Assembly (NCBI GenBank): GCA_022453515.1
Contig: JAJNNY010000025.1
Span: forward strand, 124,001 to 188,000
Direction of reading: 5' to 3'
DNA: 64,000 nt
DNA from: Astrocystis sublimbata
Taxonomy: Eukaryota; Ascomycota; Sordariomycetes; Xylariales; Xylariaceae
The position numbers were made by a program, and so were the translations under genes. Positions within the stretch are counted from its first letter, which is position 1. Each line of letters opens with the position of its first letter. Of the stretch, positions 1 through 12,635 are shown in pieces. The notes under the pieces are model-generated. The model saw only the letters and a list, made by a program, of their open reading frames with translations, searched no databases and had not been told where the DNA came from.

Positions 1-3000
1 ACTATGCTGTGAACCTGGACACTGATACTTGGCTCTTGTAGTGATGGGTGATGAGAAATAAAGGACAAGGTCGACTTCAAGGACGAAGCCATCTAGGTTT
101 TCATGTATCAATGGCCGCGGCGAAGGAGGATGTGGAAGGAAAGCGGTGTCCCACCGCTACGAACGACCCGCACGATCAACAAAGGGTCGTTCTAGTACCT
201 ACACACAGGCATGCCGCCGGTGCCACTATGGCCAAGGAACACGGTGGAGGTACCCTGGGAAAGACGTGATGGACATGAGACGCGACGGCTTCAAGACATA
301 TGACCTTGATGAACCGAGCCCAGATGCTGGCCATGTCCAGAGCCAGCTTTTTATACCCTTTCATTAGGACTGATACGAGGTAAACCATCATACTTTGGGG
401 AGTTGGAGAAGATGTCCGGCGTTTGAGGTGGTCTTTCTGTTTGTTGGGTCTGTCCGGGAGCAGAACATTCTAACGACCTCATGGACAGAAGGAGTTTTCT
501 CTTGTATATATTCTTTGTGTTATTTGGGTACGCATACTGCATAATCATCATGATATACACACGTCCCCGGTCCCATAGCTAGGTCAAGCTGTTCAATTGG
601 TCTACGTACATTTTGGCTGAGCTCAATGCACCTTGCCCTTGTTGTTCATTTATTCCTCATATCTTGAGCCGGGATTCCGCAAGCTTGCAGGATTGTGGTA
701 GCTTTCGGCATCCCTGTTTGGTAGCAATGACTAACCTCTGTTCCTGAATGCGACCTTGCCTTTCCCACGTGGGTCGTCCATCCAATGAATAGGCACCAAG
801 CCTGTTGTCAAGCCTTTCACCCAGCCTTCGAGATCTGTACGCGCCAGGAGAATCGCCCTTGGCACATTGGCGTTCACATGTCGCCGTGGTCGAGAAGCTT
901 GGGCTCTAGTTCGTCCAGAGTAAGCAAACAGCAGAGTTTGCATGCAGTGTCAGCATGTGCGCTGATCAATAGATCTTGTTTCTTTTCGGTTTCTGGTTCT
1001 GGTTCTATTTGCATTCGGCAGATATGGTTTGTTGCGCGATAACTCAAGAGAGGGCAGCTGGACTTGGATGGCAGACCTATGTCCTGCATTGCTACGATTG
1101 ACTGTGCTGATACTGGCTTCATCCTTGTTGTGTATTACTCGGTATATTTAACAAAGTTCCAAGGCCGAAAAATCGCAAATATTATGTCAGACTTGCGGGC
1201 ATGAAATTCTTTCCCATTGTCAGCAGGCAGAACTCAATCCTCAAACCACGTTCTCATAATACCAGCCAATCATCCCTGAATCTGCTCTTAAACGCTCGAG
1301 GCCTGACTATATTTGAGTTAGGGGTGCAGGTGGCCTTGGCACAGCACTAGCTTTATCTTTTTGATGCGATTGCAGGATTCCATTTCTGTTCGATCATGAG
1401 TGTTCAAACTTGGCTTGAGAATGGCCTCAAGGCGCCCTAATCATGCTAGCTTTGCAAACCTGCAGGTGACTACTGCTTCCCGCCCCGAAAGAAGTTTCTA
1501 CTGGGGGAAACACAGAAGGTGGTGTAAGCCTACGTAGATCTGCTTCTCCGATGGCATCTTCAGAAACAACGGCGTCGAAGTCCGTTAGTTTCTAAAATAG
1601 CAGAAGGAAGATCACCCAGACTGGCTCCGGATCCGGTGGGGAGGGCGGCGCCGCTGAGCAAACCGGACTTCCGTCGGGGCCTTTTAATGCATACCGCTCG
1701 CCGAAATGCTGGGTAGATCTCGACGGCTTGCCAGGCTCGTCAGGTGCCTCATGACCTCCGTGGCAATGTCGTTAAGTGGGCGCCGGCCATATCGACCCAT
1801 CATGAGGCTCCGAGAGGATGGAGGCAGGTAGGGTGGTATTTGCCGCGTCGGAGCTTTCGCTTGGCCCCTCGACGTCTTGCCCATAGTAAGATAAGTACCA
1901 TACCTGCCGCGGACTAAGCCATTTATAGCTTAAGATGATGGATAGGTAGCGGTTCCTGCAGCTCGATTCAGCGTAGCATCTCTTTGCCTCCCGGGGGAGC
2001 AAGGGTTTATTCATCTTCTTTTTTCGCTGACCGAAGAAGCCATTTGCCCGGATCCAGTCTGACATCAACCTCAGAGTGAACATGGTGTGTGCACTTGTTA
2101 TCTAAATGTACGCCAAGTAGTATAGATAGCAAAAATCAGCCTCAAGCCCACCTCTTATCAAGCACTTATGCCCAAAACGTTGAGGCTCCCTTGGCTCCAT
2201 CTCGGCACTTACTGGTCTGTATGCGTACATGATGATCGCGCTTTGGGCAAGCGGCGCGGCCCCCACTTGACATACATGGCGAGCATGGTTCTTGTTCGGT
2301 CTACCCGTTAAGGACGTCCAAGAGATGCCATCCAAGCACCTCGGCACCCACGGGGCCACGCATCCAAGATGCCAGTATCTAGGATCTGGAAAGGAGCACT
2401 ACGATTAGCTTGTCTGCTCTGGACCAGCAAGGTGAGGGTACCTTGACCTGTGAGGTGCCTTGCAGCTCACTTTGCTCGTCTCATTCGTTGCTGGTGAGCA
2501 TACTAGCGACTAGTACCCTCAAATTCTACTGGCGGTCTCATACGACCGCATCAGGACCATTACAAGACATCTAGGGGCAAACGTACTATCCAAAACAAAA
2601 ACAAAAAAGCTTTTACATACAGCTATTTTTGGCTGGGGACAACTAACAAGGTAACTGGCTCTACATGTGGCTGATTCTATCACAATGCTCTCATATGTCA
2701 TACTCCGTCCTATGTATTCTGTGGTGGCGACGAAGCGTCGAGGCTTAGATTTAGCTTGTCAGATTGCAATGCTATTATCTTACCAAGGCACTATATTCGC
2801 CGCTTACGTACCATTCCCATAACCACATCTGCCGTATGACCCTAGTCGCTTACCGAATCCTCCGAGAACAAGGTGGTATAATGGAGCGTATGTATAATTC
2901 TGCACGCAATAGAGGACCCGCTTCTGATGAGAGGTTGATTTTTTGTAACTTCCCGACACTAAGGTTTTCCTACCGGTAACGTAGGTAGGTGATTTACCTA

Positions 3001-3793
3001 GGTATACATACACTACGCAAGGAACAACCGTGATATCGTCTTTGCGATACGTCTAATGATTGATCCCAGTTAAGCGACACTCACAATCCCAAGGATGTGG
3101 ATAATCAATTTCCATTCGGCAATTTTTACCGCATGGTTGAAGCTTGGGCACGAAGTTCTGTCCACCGGCGTACCAGGACGAATGGCATGGCAGTCTGCCC
3201 CGATGCTAGGTATCAGCATTCGTAATTAGTAAACATTAAATAGAAAGTCTTGACGAGACCCATTTATCATGCTGCCCAGAGATCTTGGCCGAACATTTCC
3301 AGGGTTTACGGCCTCCGTCAACTCCATGACAAGCCATCGCAGCAACAGTGCGTTACAAGCGAGGTTAAGATTGTCACGTCTGACTGTTTTTGACCAAGTC
3401 AACGATTTTTGCTTGTGATACCAACCCATCTTAGAGTCACAGCCATTAACTAAATTTATCATAACTCTCTTCACACGTGCTGGGTGACAGGGACCGGTAC
3501 CATGTCTTAGTAACCGAACCCATCCCTCTGCCCGACCTTAGATTACACCGAATGGAAATATAAATATATCGATCAGCAGCTCTCCCCCATTTCTATCAGA
3601 TGAGAATATCCTCCCACACCACTCGCACAACGCTCTAGTATCCCATATCTTCATAAACACTCACCGTATAGCTACTGAGCACTAGAGCGTGAGCCAAGCC
3701 TCGAGGTCCTGTCGAGTCAACGTCCCCCAACTGGGCAACCCCGGCCCATTATACCCTGTTGTTTTTACCCCCCTGGAAATTGCAGGCTTCAAT
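1..3793. other. Intergenic region, no gene recognised
   Basis: Both strands carry only short, unconvincing open frames of about 60-110 codons, with no recognisable domain and no pair that joins cleanly at splice sites. An AT-rich TATA-like stretch lies at about 3557-3567, roughly 230 bp before the start codon of the next gene, and may belong to its promoter. I see no tRNA, rRNA or transposon remnant. Confidence 0.5.
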
Positions 3794-5350
3794 ATGTCTG
3801 AACACCATGACACTGCCCAAGGTGCCATAACGCCGATGGCACCTTCGACTCTCCAAGGAAGCCCTTCTGGCACCGACGTTACCACCACGCGGGCCAACTC
3901 TACCAGGAGCTCGGTATCAAACGAGACAAAGGAGAAAGAGACTGCCGTGATCGAGCTCGAGCCACGTGCTACTCTTCCAGACCCGCATGGATCGGATCTT
4001 TCCAGAAAGATTCGTCGTATGTTTCCCACGCACGGACTTATACGGAGAGGGACAAACTAACCCAAATTAGACAGATACGCTTCGACATATCGGAAGATAT
4101 TCACAGTGATATTTACCGTCAACCTGGCCGTCTTCCTCGCCTTCCTGATCAAAGACCGAGGTAACCCGAACTCGAGAGAGGTAGGCAGTGCTGCCTCTGC
4201 CAATTTGCTAGTGAGCATCTTGTTTCGGCAAGAAGAGTTCGTGAATCTGGTGTACGAGATCTTCACACATGCCCCCCATTCGTGGCCGGTCTCCATTCGG
4301 AAAAGGCTTGCAAAGGTTTTCCACTATGGAGGCTGCCACAGCGGCGCAGGCACGGCTGCTGTCGTTTGGTATCTGCTGTATACCGTTCTTGCGACCAAGG
4401 AGTACATCGAGGACAGCCAGGTCGATACTCTGATCAACATCATTACGAGTTATATCGTCATTACCATGTTTATCGTGATCCTGACGGCTGCTCATCCCAA
4501 ACTCAGAATCAAGTACCATGATTACTTCGAGGCATTCCACAGGTTTGCAGGCTGGACGGCACTTCTGGCTTTCTGGACGCACAACATCGCATCTGCCAAT
4601 GTCACCGCCCGGCAGTGGCAGCAGAGCATCGGCTACGTCTTGATCCGATCTCCTAACTTCTGGTTCATCATCCTCTCAACATCATGCACCATCGCGTCGT
4701 GGTCCCGTCTGCGGCACCCTGAAGTGTACCCCGAGAAGATGAGTGACCATGCCACCCGTCTTCACTTCAAGTACCGGAAGATGCAGCCCTTCTACGGCGT
4801 CAAGATCAGCGACAAGCCTTTGACGGAATGGCACGCCTTCGCGACCATCCCTGACGTGGATCCGGAGTCGGGCAAGATCAACGGCTTCAGCGTCGTGGTC
4901 AGCAACGCCGGCGACTGGACCAAGAAGCAGATCTCGAAACCCAACCAGCGGAAGCTGTGGGTCCGTGGCGCCCCATTGCACGGACTGCTCTACACTTCCC
5001 GGCTGTTCAAGCGCATCGTGGTCGTCGCTACCGGGTCGGGAATAGGGCCGTGTCTCTCGCTCCTGTTCGCCGACGTCACGCCCCGTCGCGTGCTTTGGAG
5101 TACTAGAACGCCCGAGAAGACGTACGGACCGAGGGTCATCAACGAGGTACTCCGAGCCGACCCTAAGGCGGTGATTTGGGATACCACCGCAAAGGGCTAC
5201 CCTGATATCGTGGCGGAGACGTGGCAGCTTGTCCACGAGCTGGACGCGGAGGCGGTCTTCATCATCTCCAACCCGAAGGTTACCGAAAAGGTCGTCTTTG
5301 GCATGCAGTCGCGTGGGATCGCGGCTTATGGAGCGATCTTCGACTCGTGA
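3794..5350 (+). CDS. TmpA-like integral membrane oxidoreductase
   Basis: Two exons, 3794-4016 and 4071-5350 (intron 54 bp, donor GTATGT, CTAAC branch site), give 500 residues. The ATG at 3794 is the first in frame. The first 70 residues are polar and probably cytosolic. Hydrophobic segments follow at about 83-101, 167-182, 196-215, 233-248 and 270-285. The motifs FHYGGCHSGAG and HDYFEAFHRFAGW are characteristic of the fungal TmpA family, also found in databases as NRPS12-like membrane proteins. The C-terminal half is soluble, and its GSGIGPCL at about 395-402 resembles the nucleotide-binding loop of ferredoxin-reductase folds. Aspergillus nidulans TmpA is a putative membrane flavoprotein controlling conidiation. 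The family call rests on motif recognition; substrate and cofactor are not shown. Confidence 0.78.
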
Positions 5351-6447
5351 TCGGAAACTGGACGTGCAAATTTAACCGTTTTGCTAAACAGGCATTGAAT
5401 GTGAGAGACAGGAGATATGGAAATCGATGTTATATGAGAAGTTGCGGCGAACAAGCGGCCGCAGTTTCGGATGGTGTTCCTGCACCTGGCCGGATGCAAG
5501 GAAATCTGTTCGTGAAAGTCACATACTGCCGTGACTGGCATGTTTTAGGCGTTTTTTGTGGATAAATACAGGGGGAATTGGAATTGGCGTTACTGGTAGA
5601 CGGCCACTACAGACTCAACAATAGAGTTAGAGTGTCTAGATTGCAGCCTTGGATATGCAGAGAGACGAGAACAATACACACCAGCTGCCATGCCGCAGAA
5701 TATGTCATCACATCACGTCATGCTGTTGTATGTCGTGAGCTGCCACATCTGAGATCACTCATACTGGCCTGGGGCACTAAGTGGGCAAGACAAGCAGGTA
5801 AGCAAGAGTACGTACTTACCTATACAGGTTGGATGACACCGAACGGGGGGTATTTCGTCTCCTCCAGTTGTAGGTGTGATATATATCTAGACAGAATACG
5901 TATGTATTTCGTGACCCTGGCGCTTGCACGGGCTGCCAATGCCGATCACACCCCTCTCGTACCTACATCGAGAACCTCGAGTTATTATTATCTATCAGCA
6001 GTGTACTACATAGTACTACTTACTTAAGTACTAAACTACCCGCACTCTGTGCAGCCAGCATGGAGCCTCGCTCTTTGCAAGTTACCGGACGCTGGCGCAA
6101 CTCAACAGGAAAAGAGTATCCCCACAGAGGCAGCGTTCAGCAGCGCAATGTTTCTTCGTCTTATACCGGCCAGCCCCGATCATCATAGCCGCACGCGTGT
6201 GCTTTGCAGGTGTACTGTGTGTGGTCTACCCTTGCTACTATAGCCTCAAGAACGTAGTTTCTCCCCCTGCGGTTTCTGGCACGCTTAGACACGGCATCCC
6301 ACGCAAGACAGACCAAGCCGTGTCCTTGTGGCCGGCGGATGTAGCCGCATATACGACATCTGCGGCGAATGGGATCTGCGTGTCCACATCTCATGCAGGT
6401 TAAGGTATGATGCTGTTTCCTGGGAAAGTTGCGACATATCTTAATAT

Positions 6448-6495
6448 AAAAAAATTATATATATAAAAAAAGGAGAAAGAAAGAAAGAAAGAAAG
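6448..6495. repeat. A/T run followed by GAAA microsatellite
   Basis: A stretch of A and TA units runs directly into about five GAAA units on the + strand. It is intergenic. Confidence 0.85.
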
Positions 6496-7064
6496 CGGTG
6501 TTGGTGTAGACACACGGCGAGCGGCGCGTGTTGTGTGTGGAAGTGCTACAGGTGAGATGGAGGAAGTATGAGTCTGGTCTGGTATTACGGGCATAAGTAG
6601 GTAGTATACTTCTCTATTCGTACGGGTGCTTAATGGTGCGATCAGCCCTATCGATCACGTCAACCCCAGCAAACTTTACTGGCTCCACCGGGCCTCATCT
6701 CAACCTGCGCTCGCCTATAACGACAGACGCAAGCGTTGTATCTAAGCACCTAGCCATAACACTATGTGGGAAGAACGCTGAGAAACCCTGAGAATATGCT
6801 AGACTGGTCGGCCTCAGACAAGGTATATAATCCACGGGGACCCTGTGTGCTCGCCTCATGAACCGTGCATCATGTAGGCACCTAGGCACCCAATCGGAGT
6901 GTGCCTATTGCAATTCTGTTGGTCGGGATTGTGGATTGTGGCAGGTTGCACAGCGCGATGAGCGGAAACAGGTGGTCGAAGTAGGCGGCGACGAGTGTCA
7001 TGAGTGCGCTCCCTGCCGTACACAGCATATGCTTTGCCTCACGCGGCACGGAACGGCCCAGTAA

Positions 7065-7175
7065 TTGCCCATCACCATCATCATCATCATCATTATTATC
7101 ATCAATATCACCATCACCATCACTATCATCGCCATCGCCATCGCCATCACCACCGTCGTCATCATCATAGGCTTG
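7065..7175. repeat. CAT/CAC/CGC trinucleotide repeat tract
   Basis: About 110 bp of imperfect trinucleotide units (CAT, TAT, CAC, CGC) lie about 85 bp upstream of the 2EXR gene. In one frame it reads as histidine-rich and in another as isoleucine-rich, which produces spurious low-complexity open frames on both strands. It could lie in the 5' UTR or promoter. Confidence 0.85.
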
Positions 7176-7259
7176 CTTGTCAGTGTACCGCGACGACTCG
7201 GGGGGTCAGCTTCCGCCCGGCCACGCTGCCAGTCAGACGGGCACGACAGGTAGGCTCTT

Positions 7260-8102
7260 ATGATGCCCAACCAATCCGCGTTTTCGCCATTCCCGCGCCT
7301 CCCGGTCGAGATCCGACGTTTAATCTGGGCAGAGGCATTGCCGAGGGGTCGGGTCCAACTATTTGCCAGAGCCGTTCCGTGGGAGGACTGGCGGCTGGGT
7401 CCACCGCTGATTGCGCACGTGTGCCGTGAGTCGCGAGGGGTCGTCCAGGACCTCGCTGTCGTCCGTGGGTTTCCCACTGCGCACGATAAGCACAACGAGA
7501 CGTGGTTCATTGGGCGCAGGGACGTCCTCGAGCTGGCCAGCGGCTACCCGTATCCGCTGTCCAACCCAGAGCCCTTCCTTGCCGCGGCCGAGGTTCTCGC
7601 CATCAATGCCGGGGACTTTGGGGGTGACATCAGGGCCGTCGTCAGGGATCTGGTCCGGGGCAGCCGCTTCCACTCGGCCAAGGTTGTCTATCTGATAGCC
7701 GAACAGATCAGTACCGCCTATTGGCCACGCTTCCGACCCGACCTGACGGAGCAGGATAAGGGCAAAGGCACCATCCTTGACTTGTGCGACCGGGGCGACC
7801 TGCAGAGCATCCAGGAGTATAAAGCCTGGGCGCAGAGCCAGGAAATGTCTCCGGTGATCCCCGTTAGAGAAGACGTCGAGATGGGCCTACGAGCGTCGCT
7901 CGACGAGATCGTCCTGGCCGAGATACACGCATATCGACGGTATATACTCTCAGAACATCCGGGCACCGGTATAGAGAACCCATCGACTCGGAGCACGCCT
8001 CCATTAGACCATATACTCGATCGCGATGATCCTTGGATACAGAAACGGTGGAAAAGCTTACCGGACTTTCGCCCTGCTCTCCTCGTGCTAGGGTGGACAT
8101 GA
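7260..8102 (+). CDS. 2EXR-domain protein
   Basis: An intronless frame of 280 codons. Residues 11-35 carry the 2EXR signature, a phenylalanine followed by LPVEIRRLIWAEALP and then a short strand with RVQLF. It resembles a divergent F-box-like module, expanded in Pezizomycotina and of unknown biochemical role. CRESR at about 56-60 is a further conserved patch of such proteins. No signal peptide or membrane segment is visible. There are two adjacent ATG codons (7260 and 7263); either could be used. The family is recognised from the motif; the function is unknown. Confidence 0.8.
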   Translation: MMPNQSAFSPFPRLPVEIRRLIWAEALPRGRVQLFARAVPWEDWRLGPPLIAHVCRESRGVVQDLAVVRGFPTAHDKHNETWFIGRRDVLELASGYPYPLSNPEPFLAAAEVLAINAGDFGGDIRAVVRDLVRGSRFHSAKVVYLIAEQISTAYWPRFRPDLTEQDKGKGTILDLCDRGDLQSIQEYKAWAQSQEMSPVIPVREDVEMGLRASLDEIVLAEIHAYRRYILSEHPGTGIENPSTRSTPPLDHILDRDDPWIQKRWKSLPDFRPALLVLGWT

Positions 8103-8901
8103 TATAGGCGTATGCGACGATGCATGAGGCACGATACGCATAGGTGCGCTTGGTTGGGCAGTCGAAACGACGTCGTTAGGTTGCACACACAAAGTCACAG
8201 GCAACTAACTATACGTGCCGCTTCTTATCTCACCAGCGCCATTATGACGGATATACCAGCCTGTGGTCGATTGGACAATTGCAGAGTAACTGACTACATT
8301 GAGGCTGTGGAAGGTTGGCAGTTTTCGCATCGAAATATTGGATGGGGCAGAAGCACTGCGTCGAACCCAAGGCATCTGACATGCATGATATTTGACTTGG
8401 GCAATTGTATATAACAATCAGCATCTAGTGACCTAGATTGAACAAGACTGGCTTGTAGTCTATTGTTGTTCACTATTTCGAAAGTCCATTACATGCATCG
8501 TTTTTTGCGGTTCCACTATATTTACTACTTACCTAGGTAGTATTAGATGCAGCAAATGCCTACATATGTCCCTATCTATTCTACCTACCTACTTATTTAC
8601 CTGTAGGTAGGTGGTGTTATAGTAGGTGCAGCTGCTTAGGTAGTATTAAAATACCTGGGTATACTAAGTATTTAGTTATAGGCTGTTAGTGAGGATTGCC
8701 GGGGTTCCCTCGGCAGCAGGGCTTCTCCATCACGCCACTACCTTAGGTTAGATACTTACTTAGGTACCTAATATACCTACATGTAGGTAAATTCAACAGC
8801 CATCAAACCATTCGGGGAATACCTCCTCGCTTCCATCGCAGGATCACGAAGACAACATGCCAATGCCGGAACACTAGCACCTACCTAAGGTCAAGCAAAC
8901 A
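8103..8901. other. Intergenic region rich in TACCTA-type repeats
   Basis: No gene recognised. From about 8520 to 8800 the sequence has many TACCTA, AGGTAG and TACCTAGGTA units in both orientations, the same motif family seen in most spacers of this window. Confidence 0.6.
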
Positions 8902-10866
8902 ATGGCAGCATCCCACCAACGCTTCTCCGGCTACCCCCGAGCACGTGAAGGTCCCCGGACACCCTTGACCCGCGCCGTGGAAACGAATCCCGAGTTGAGG
9001 GGATGGCCGCTGGTACTCGCGGCGACAGCGTAAGTCGACCGCTCGTTTTTTCGACGCCTGCCACTCTCGCCACTCTCGCCACTCGCTCACTCACTCACTC
9101 ACTCTACCCTACCCTGCAGTGTCACCCGCTTGCCGTTCCTGGCCAAGGCAACATGGACCAACGCCAAGTTTGGCATCACTAGAAACATCCCAGACCTGGC
9201 CGGGTATGATTATTGCTTGCATGTAAGATGCCAGAAGACAAGAAAAGAAAAGAAAAGAAGAGCAGTCTCCCGCATCGGCAGCTGACATAATGTCCAGCCC
9301 GTTGTAACCCCGTTGGCAGCGGACCACGGCAATCAAGCGTCTGCGCTTGAAGTCACGCCCGAGCTCTTCCCACCACAGCCAGCGGCTCTCGCCGGTCGCT
9401 TCTACTCTGCTGCCGATTACCATGAACTTTACCAATCCGGAAAGTTGACTCCTTTACAAGTGGCCCAGGCTCTGATGCCGCTCATTTCCCGCCAACAGAA
9501 CGGGAAATATGTATCGGCTTGGTCCGAGACCCAGATAGAGTCCGTGCTATCCTCAGCCAAAGCGTCGACGGACCGGTATCACCAGGGGAAACCCCTCGGA
9601 CTCCTCGATGGCGTGCCTGTTGGCGTGAAAGAGGACACAGATGTTGAGGGATATACCTCGTATCACGGCCAGCGACCAGAGCCCTCAGATCCCGCCTTTA
9701 CACCAGCAACGAAATCGGTATGGCCTGTAGCCCGAATCCAGGCCGCTGGCGCCATAGTTGTCGGAACGCTTGTTATGCACGAACTAGGCAGCGACGTAAC
9801 TGGCTGCAACCCGCGTCGTGGATCGCCCAAAAACTGGAACAACACAGCCTATTACACGGGAGGCTCTTCCTCGGGCGCCGGATCCGCCTTGTCGGCTGGC
9901 TTGGTGCCTATAGCTATCGGCACCGACGCAGGCGGAAGTATCAGGGTCCCAGCCAGTTTCTGCGGCGTATACGGACTGAAGCCTACTCTGCACCGCACCT
10001 GTGCGATGAGGTCTTCTATCTGTGTCACCGGCCCCCTTGCCGCCACGGCTGCCGATCTCGCAGTGGCATATAGATTGATGACGGCTCCGAATCCCGACGA
10101 CGCCATCCAGTTTTCTTTCGCGGCATCCATCCCGCCCTCCCCAACAGCGAAGAAAACGCTGGGTATTTGCCAGGAATGGATAGATCTAGCATCGCCTGTT
10201 GTTCGCAAGTCCACCAAGCAGGCCATCGACTACTTCGCGCAGAAGCTCAATTACGATGTAGTTGACATCACGCTTCCTTACCTCTACGAGGGCCAATTGG
10301 CGCATAGCGCCTGGGCTCTCAGCGAGTTAGTTGAGCACACCGAAGCACGCCTCAAGGAGCGAACACTCTCCACGGTCAACTACTGCAACCAACTCCTTCT
10401 GTCGGTGGCCGGTTGTACGACGGCTTCTGATATACTCAGATATTCGCAGATGCGGGCTTTGCATATGGAACACCTCGCGTTCCTGTTCAGGAAACACCCG
10501 GGTCTCCTCATCGTCACGCCGACGGTTCCCGAGGCTGGTTGGAAGGTAAGCCCCGGGGACGAGGCCTATGGACTCAACGATGGTAATCTCACAATCCGAA
10601 TGATGATGTATATATGGTTGGCCAACTCTACCGGCTGCCCAGCGGTGAGCGTACCGGTAGGTTACGCTGAGCCGGATCAAGGTGAAGGCAAACTCCCTAT
10701 TGGCCTTATGGCGATGGGTGAGTGGGGATGCGAGGAACAGCTTCTCTCTTGGGCTGCGGAAGCAGAGGGTTATTTGAATGGCTCCCTCCAAGGGGGCAGA
10801 GTGAGGCCCAGGGAGTGGGCGGACGTTATCGAGTTGGCCGCCAACGTAGATGACGAGTCAAGCTAA
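8902..10866 (+). CDS. Amidase signature family enzyme
   Basis: Three exons, 8902-9029, 9120-9222 and 9298-10866, give 599 residues; all joins are GT-AG and in phase. The family hydrolyses amides to carboxylate and ammonia using a Ser-cisSer-Lys triad. All three elements are visible: Lys at about 188 in GVPVGVKEDTD, the cis-Ser in GGSSSGAG at about 265-272, and the nucleophile in DAGGSIRVPAS near 291. The N-terminal segment from RFSGYP to the first intron matches the extension typical of fungal amidases, which supports the ATG at 8902. There is no secretion signal, so it is probably cytosolic. Intron 1 has short tandem CACTCTCGC and TCAC units. The natural substrate cannot be told from sequence. 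Confidence 0.9.
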
Positions 10867-12635
10867 GTGGCGACAACCTCAGTCATGACCCCTACACAAG
10901 TATCGTGTACACGCTCGGTTGACTCCGTTACCCTTGAAAATAGATAGCAGCTATGTCGGTAGCGACAAGCGGTGTCTTGTCACGCTATCATCGCATCACA
11001 ACTGCTATGCAGGCGCCCTTCGGAATAATAATCTCTTTGGGGTCCGTGACAGAAGACAATTGGGGAAGGTGTTCATTGGTATGTCTTGGCTGTGAACTGC
11101 TCGCTAAGCTGTATGATGATAAGGTTTTGAGAGGCTTGGCGTAGCTTTGTGGGGTGACAAATCTCCTATCGTGCCAAGGACCATTGATGTTGACATATGG
11201 TGTGCTACATCGGATGAAAGCATGGAGCTTTTATATACGTAACGCCATGTTGGCGAATAAATCACCATTTCGCAACTGGGCATTGACGATGCCCCATGTT
11301 GGTGACCATGGCTACAACCATGTAGGTCGGATTGGACTCGACTCCAATGTTTCAGATGGCGCCCTGCGAGGGACTGTTCCTGATACTCATCTCAAACCAG
11401 ACCTCGTAGATAGCGAGACAATCCATCGTCAACCATATGCCGAATGGGAGGGTGTCGTTGCATGAGCTGCCGCCCAATCGTCCATCCAACTACCCCACAC
11501 GCCCGGGTTGGTCAGCCACGCCCAGCCCCGGGCAGTAGTAAGCATTTCGGTTGAGCTCCTATAATACTCATCGAATTCCCGGTTGATCGACAAGGCCAAC
11601 ACCGAAGTTTGAAAACTCCCTTTCCCATCGTTACATTGTCTACCCCAGTGGAACACTCCCACAAGTCATCGTGAACGCGCCCGGCCCTGATATCCCTTTT
11701 TGGACGACCTGTAGTTCAAGATATCATAACAATCGACTACAACTGTCCCTCAACTTTTGCTTTATCTTCTTAGTGGAATCAGAAGCCCGGCAATCGATGC
11801 GGTGGCGAAGCTGTTGAATGGTTTACTCCGCCATAACAGGCCCAATGCGGCAACAGGCTCGAACCCCCACAGAATCTATGGGGGACACGAATCTCTCCGT
11901 GCAGCCACTCGAGGTGGTATTAAACAAATGCACAGGTTTATAGGCCGAATGGGCTTGACGGTATTGTTTGTATGGTTGCTTTGTACTCTATATCAAGATC
12001 ATATAATTAGCTGGGACGAGTCTTCTACTTCTTAACCCGCCGCCCTAGACAATAATCGACGGGATCTTTTCCCTCATGCCTTCAACTCGTTTTTCTCCTC
12101 GTTATGGTGTGTCAACTGCCAGATGGTGCATTGGCAGCTGCTGTTGGAGTTCAAGTCTATTCCTATGTCTGTCTCATATGCAGTCTCTTGATGGTATTTC
12201 TGGTTTGGAAACATCGCGAGAGAGATAGTTGTGAGGCCACCCACAGGCAGTAGCAACTCGTGTCTCATGCTGATATAAAGACTATGAAGATGTGGCCCTG
12301 TTCTCGTACTCGACAATTGTCAGCACTGTTAGCAGCATCGCCCAACAGTTGCACACGCTCGTCGCGTGGGAAGAGGTCAAAACAGGACAGTTCTATTATG
12401 TGCAAGACAATCTAGGAAGCCCTGAGCTGGCTATAGCAGGTCCTTCTTATGGCCTTGATCGACTTCTATACTATTTCCGTGAGCGAGCCCAGCCATCACC
12501 AGGGGGGCCACTAGTACACCAGTTAACTGATGACGATGATGGCAGAGTACTACTGTTATAATGTGCAAGGTTTCTTGACACTCTTTTGGTATGCTCGGAC
12601 GATGGATATCCTGGTGGCAATCGGACTGAAAATAG
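10867..12635. other. Intergenic region, no gene recognised
   Basis: Only short open frames without family features. The missing N-terminal half of the membrane protein that begins near 12636 would be expected in the last 700 bp. I could not find a set of exons for it. Confidence 0.45.

Larger units (their letters stand above)
5351..7259. other. Intergenic region with simple repeats
   Basis: No gene recognised. The stretch holds an A/T-rich run and a GAAA tetranucleotide array at about 6448-6495. A long CAT/TAT trinucleotide tract lies just upstream of the next gene. Open frames here are short and low in complexity. Confidence 0.5.

Noticed and set aside
4682..5236. 184-codon minus-strand frame
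   Set aside because: Antisense to the TmpA-like coding exon; rich in Arg, Asp and His as expected from reverse reading.
7004..7429. Histidine-rich open frame that could look like a metal-binding protein
   Set aside because: The His run is produced by an intergenic CAT/CAC trinucleotide repeat, and the frame overlaps the start of the real 2EXR gene in another frame.
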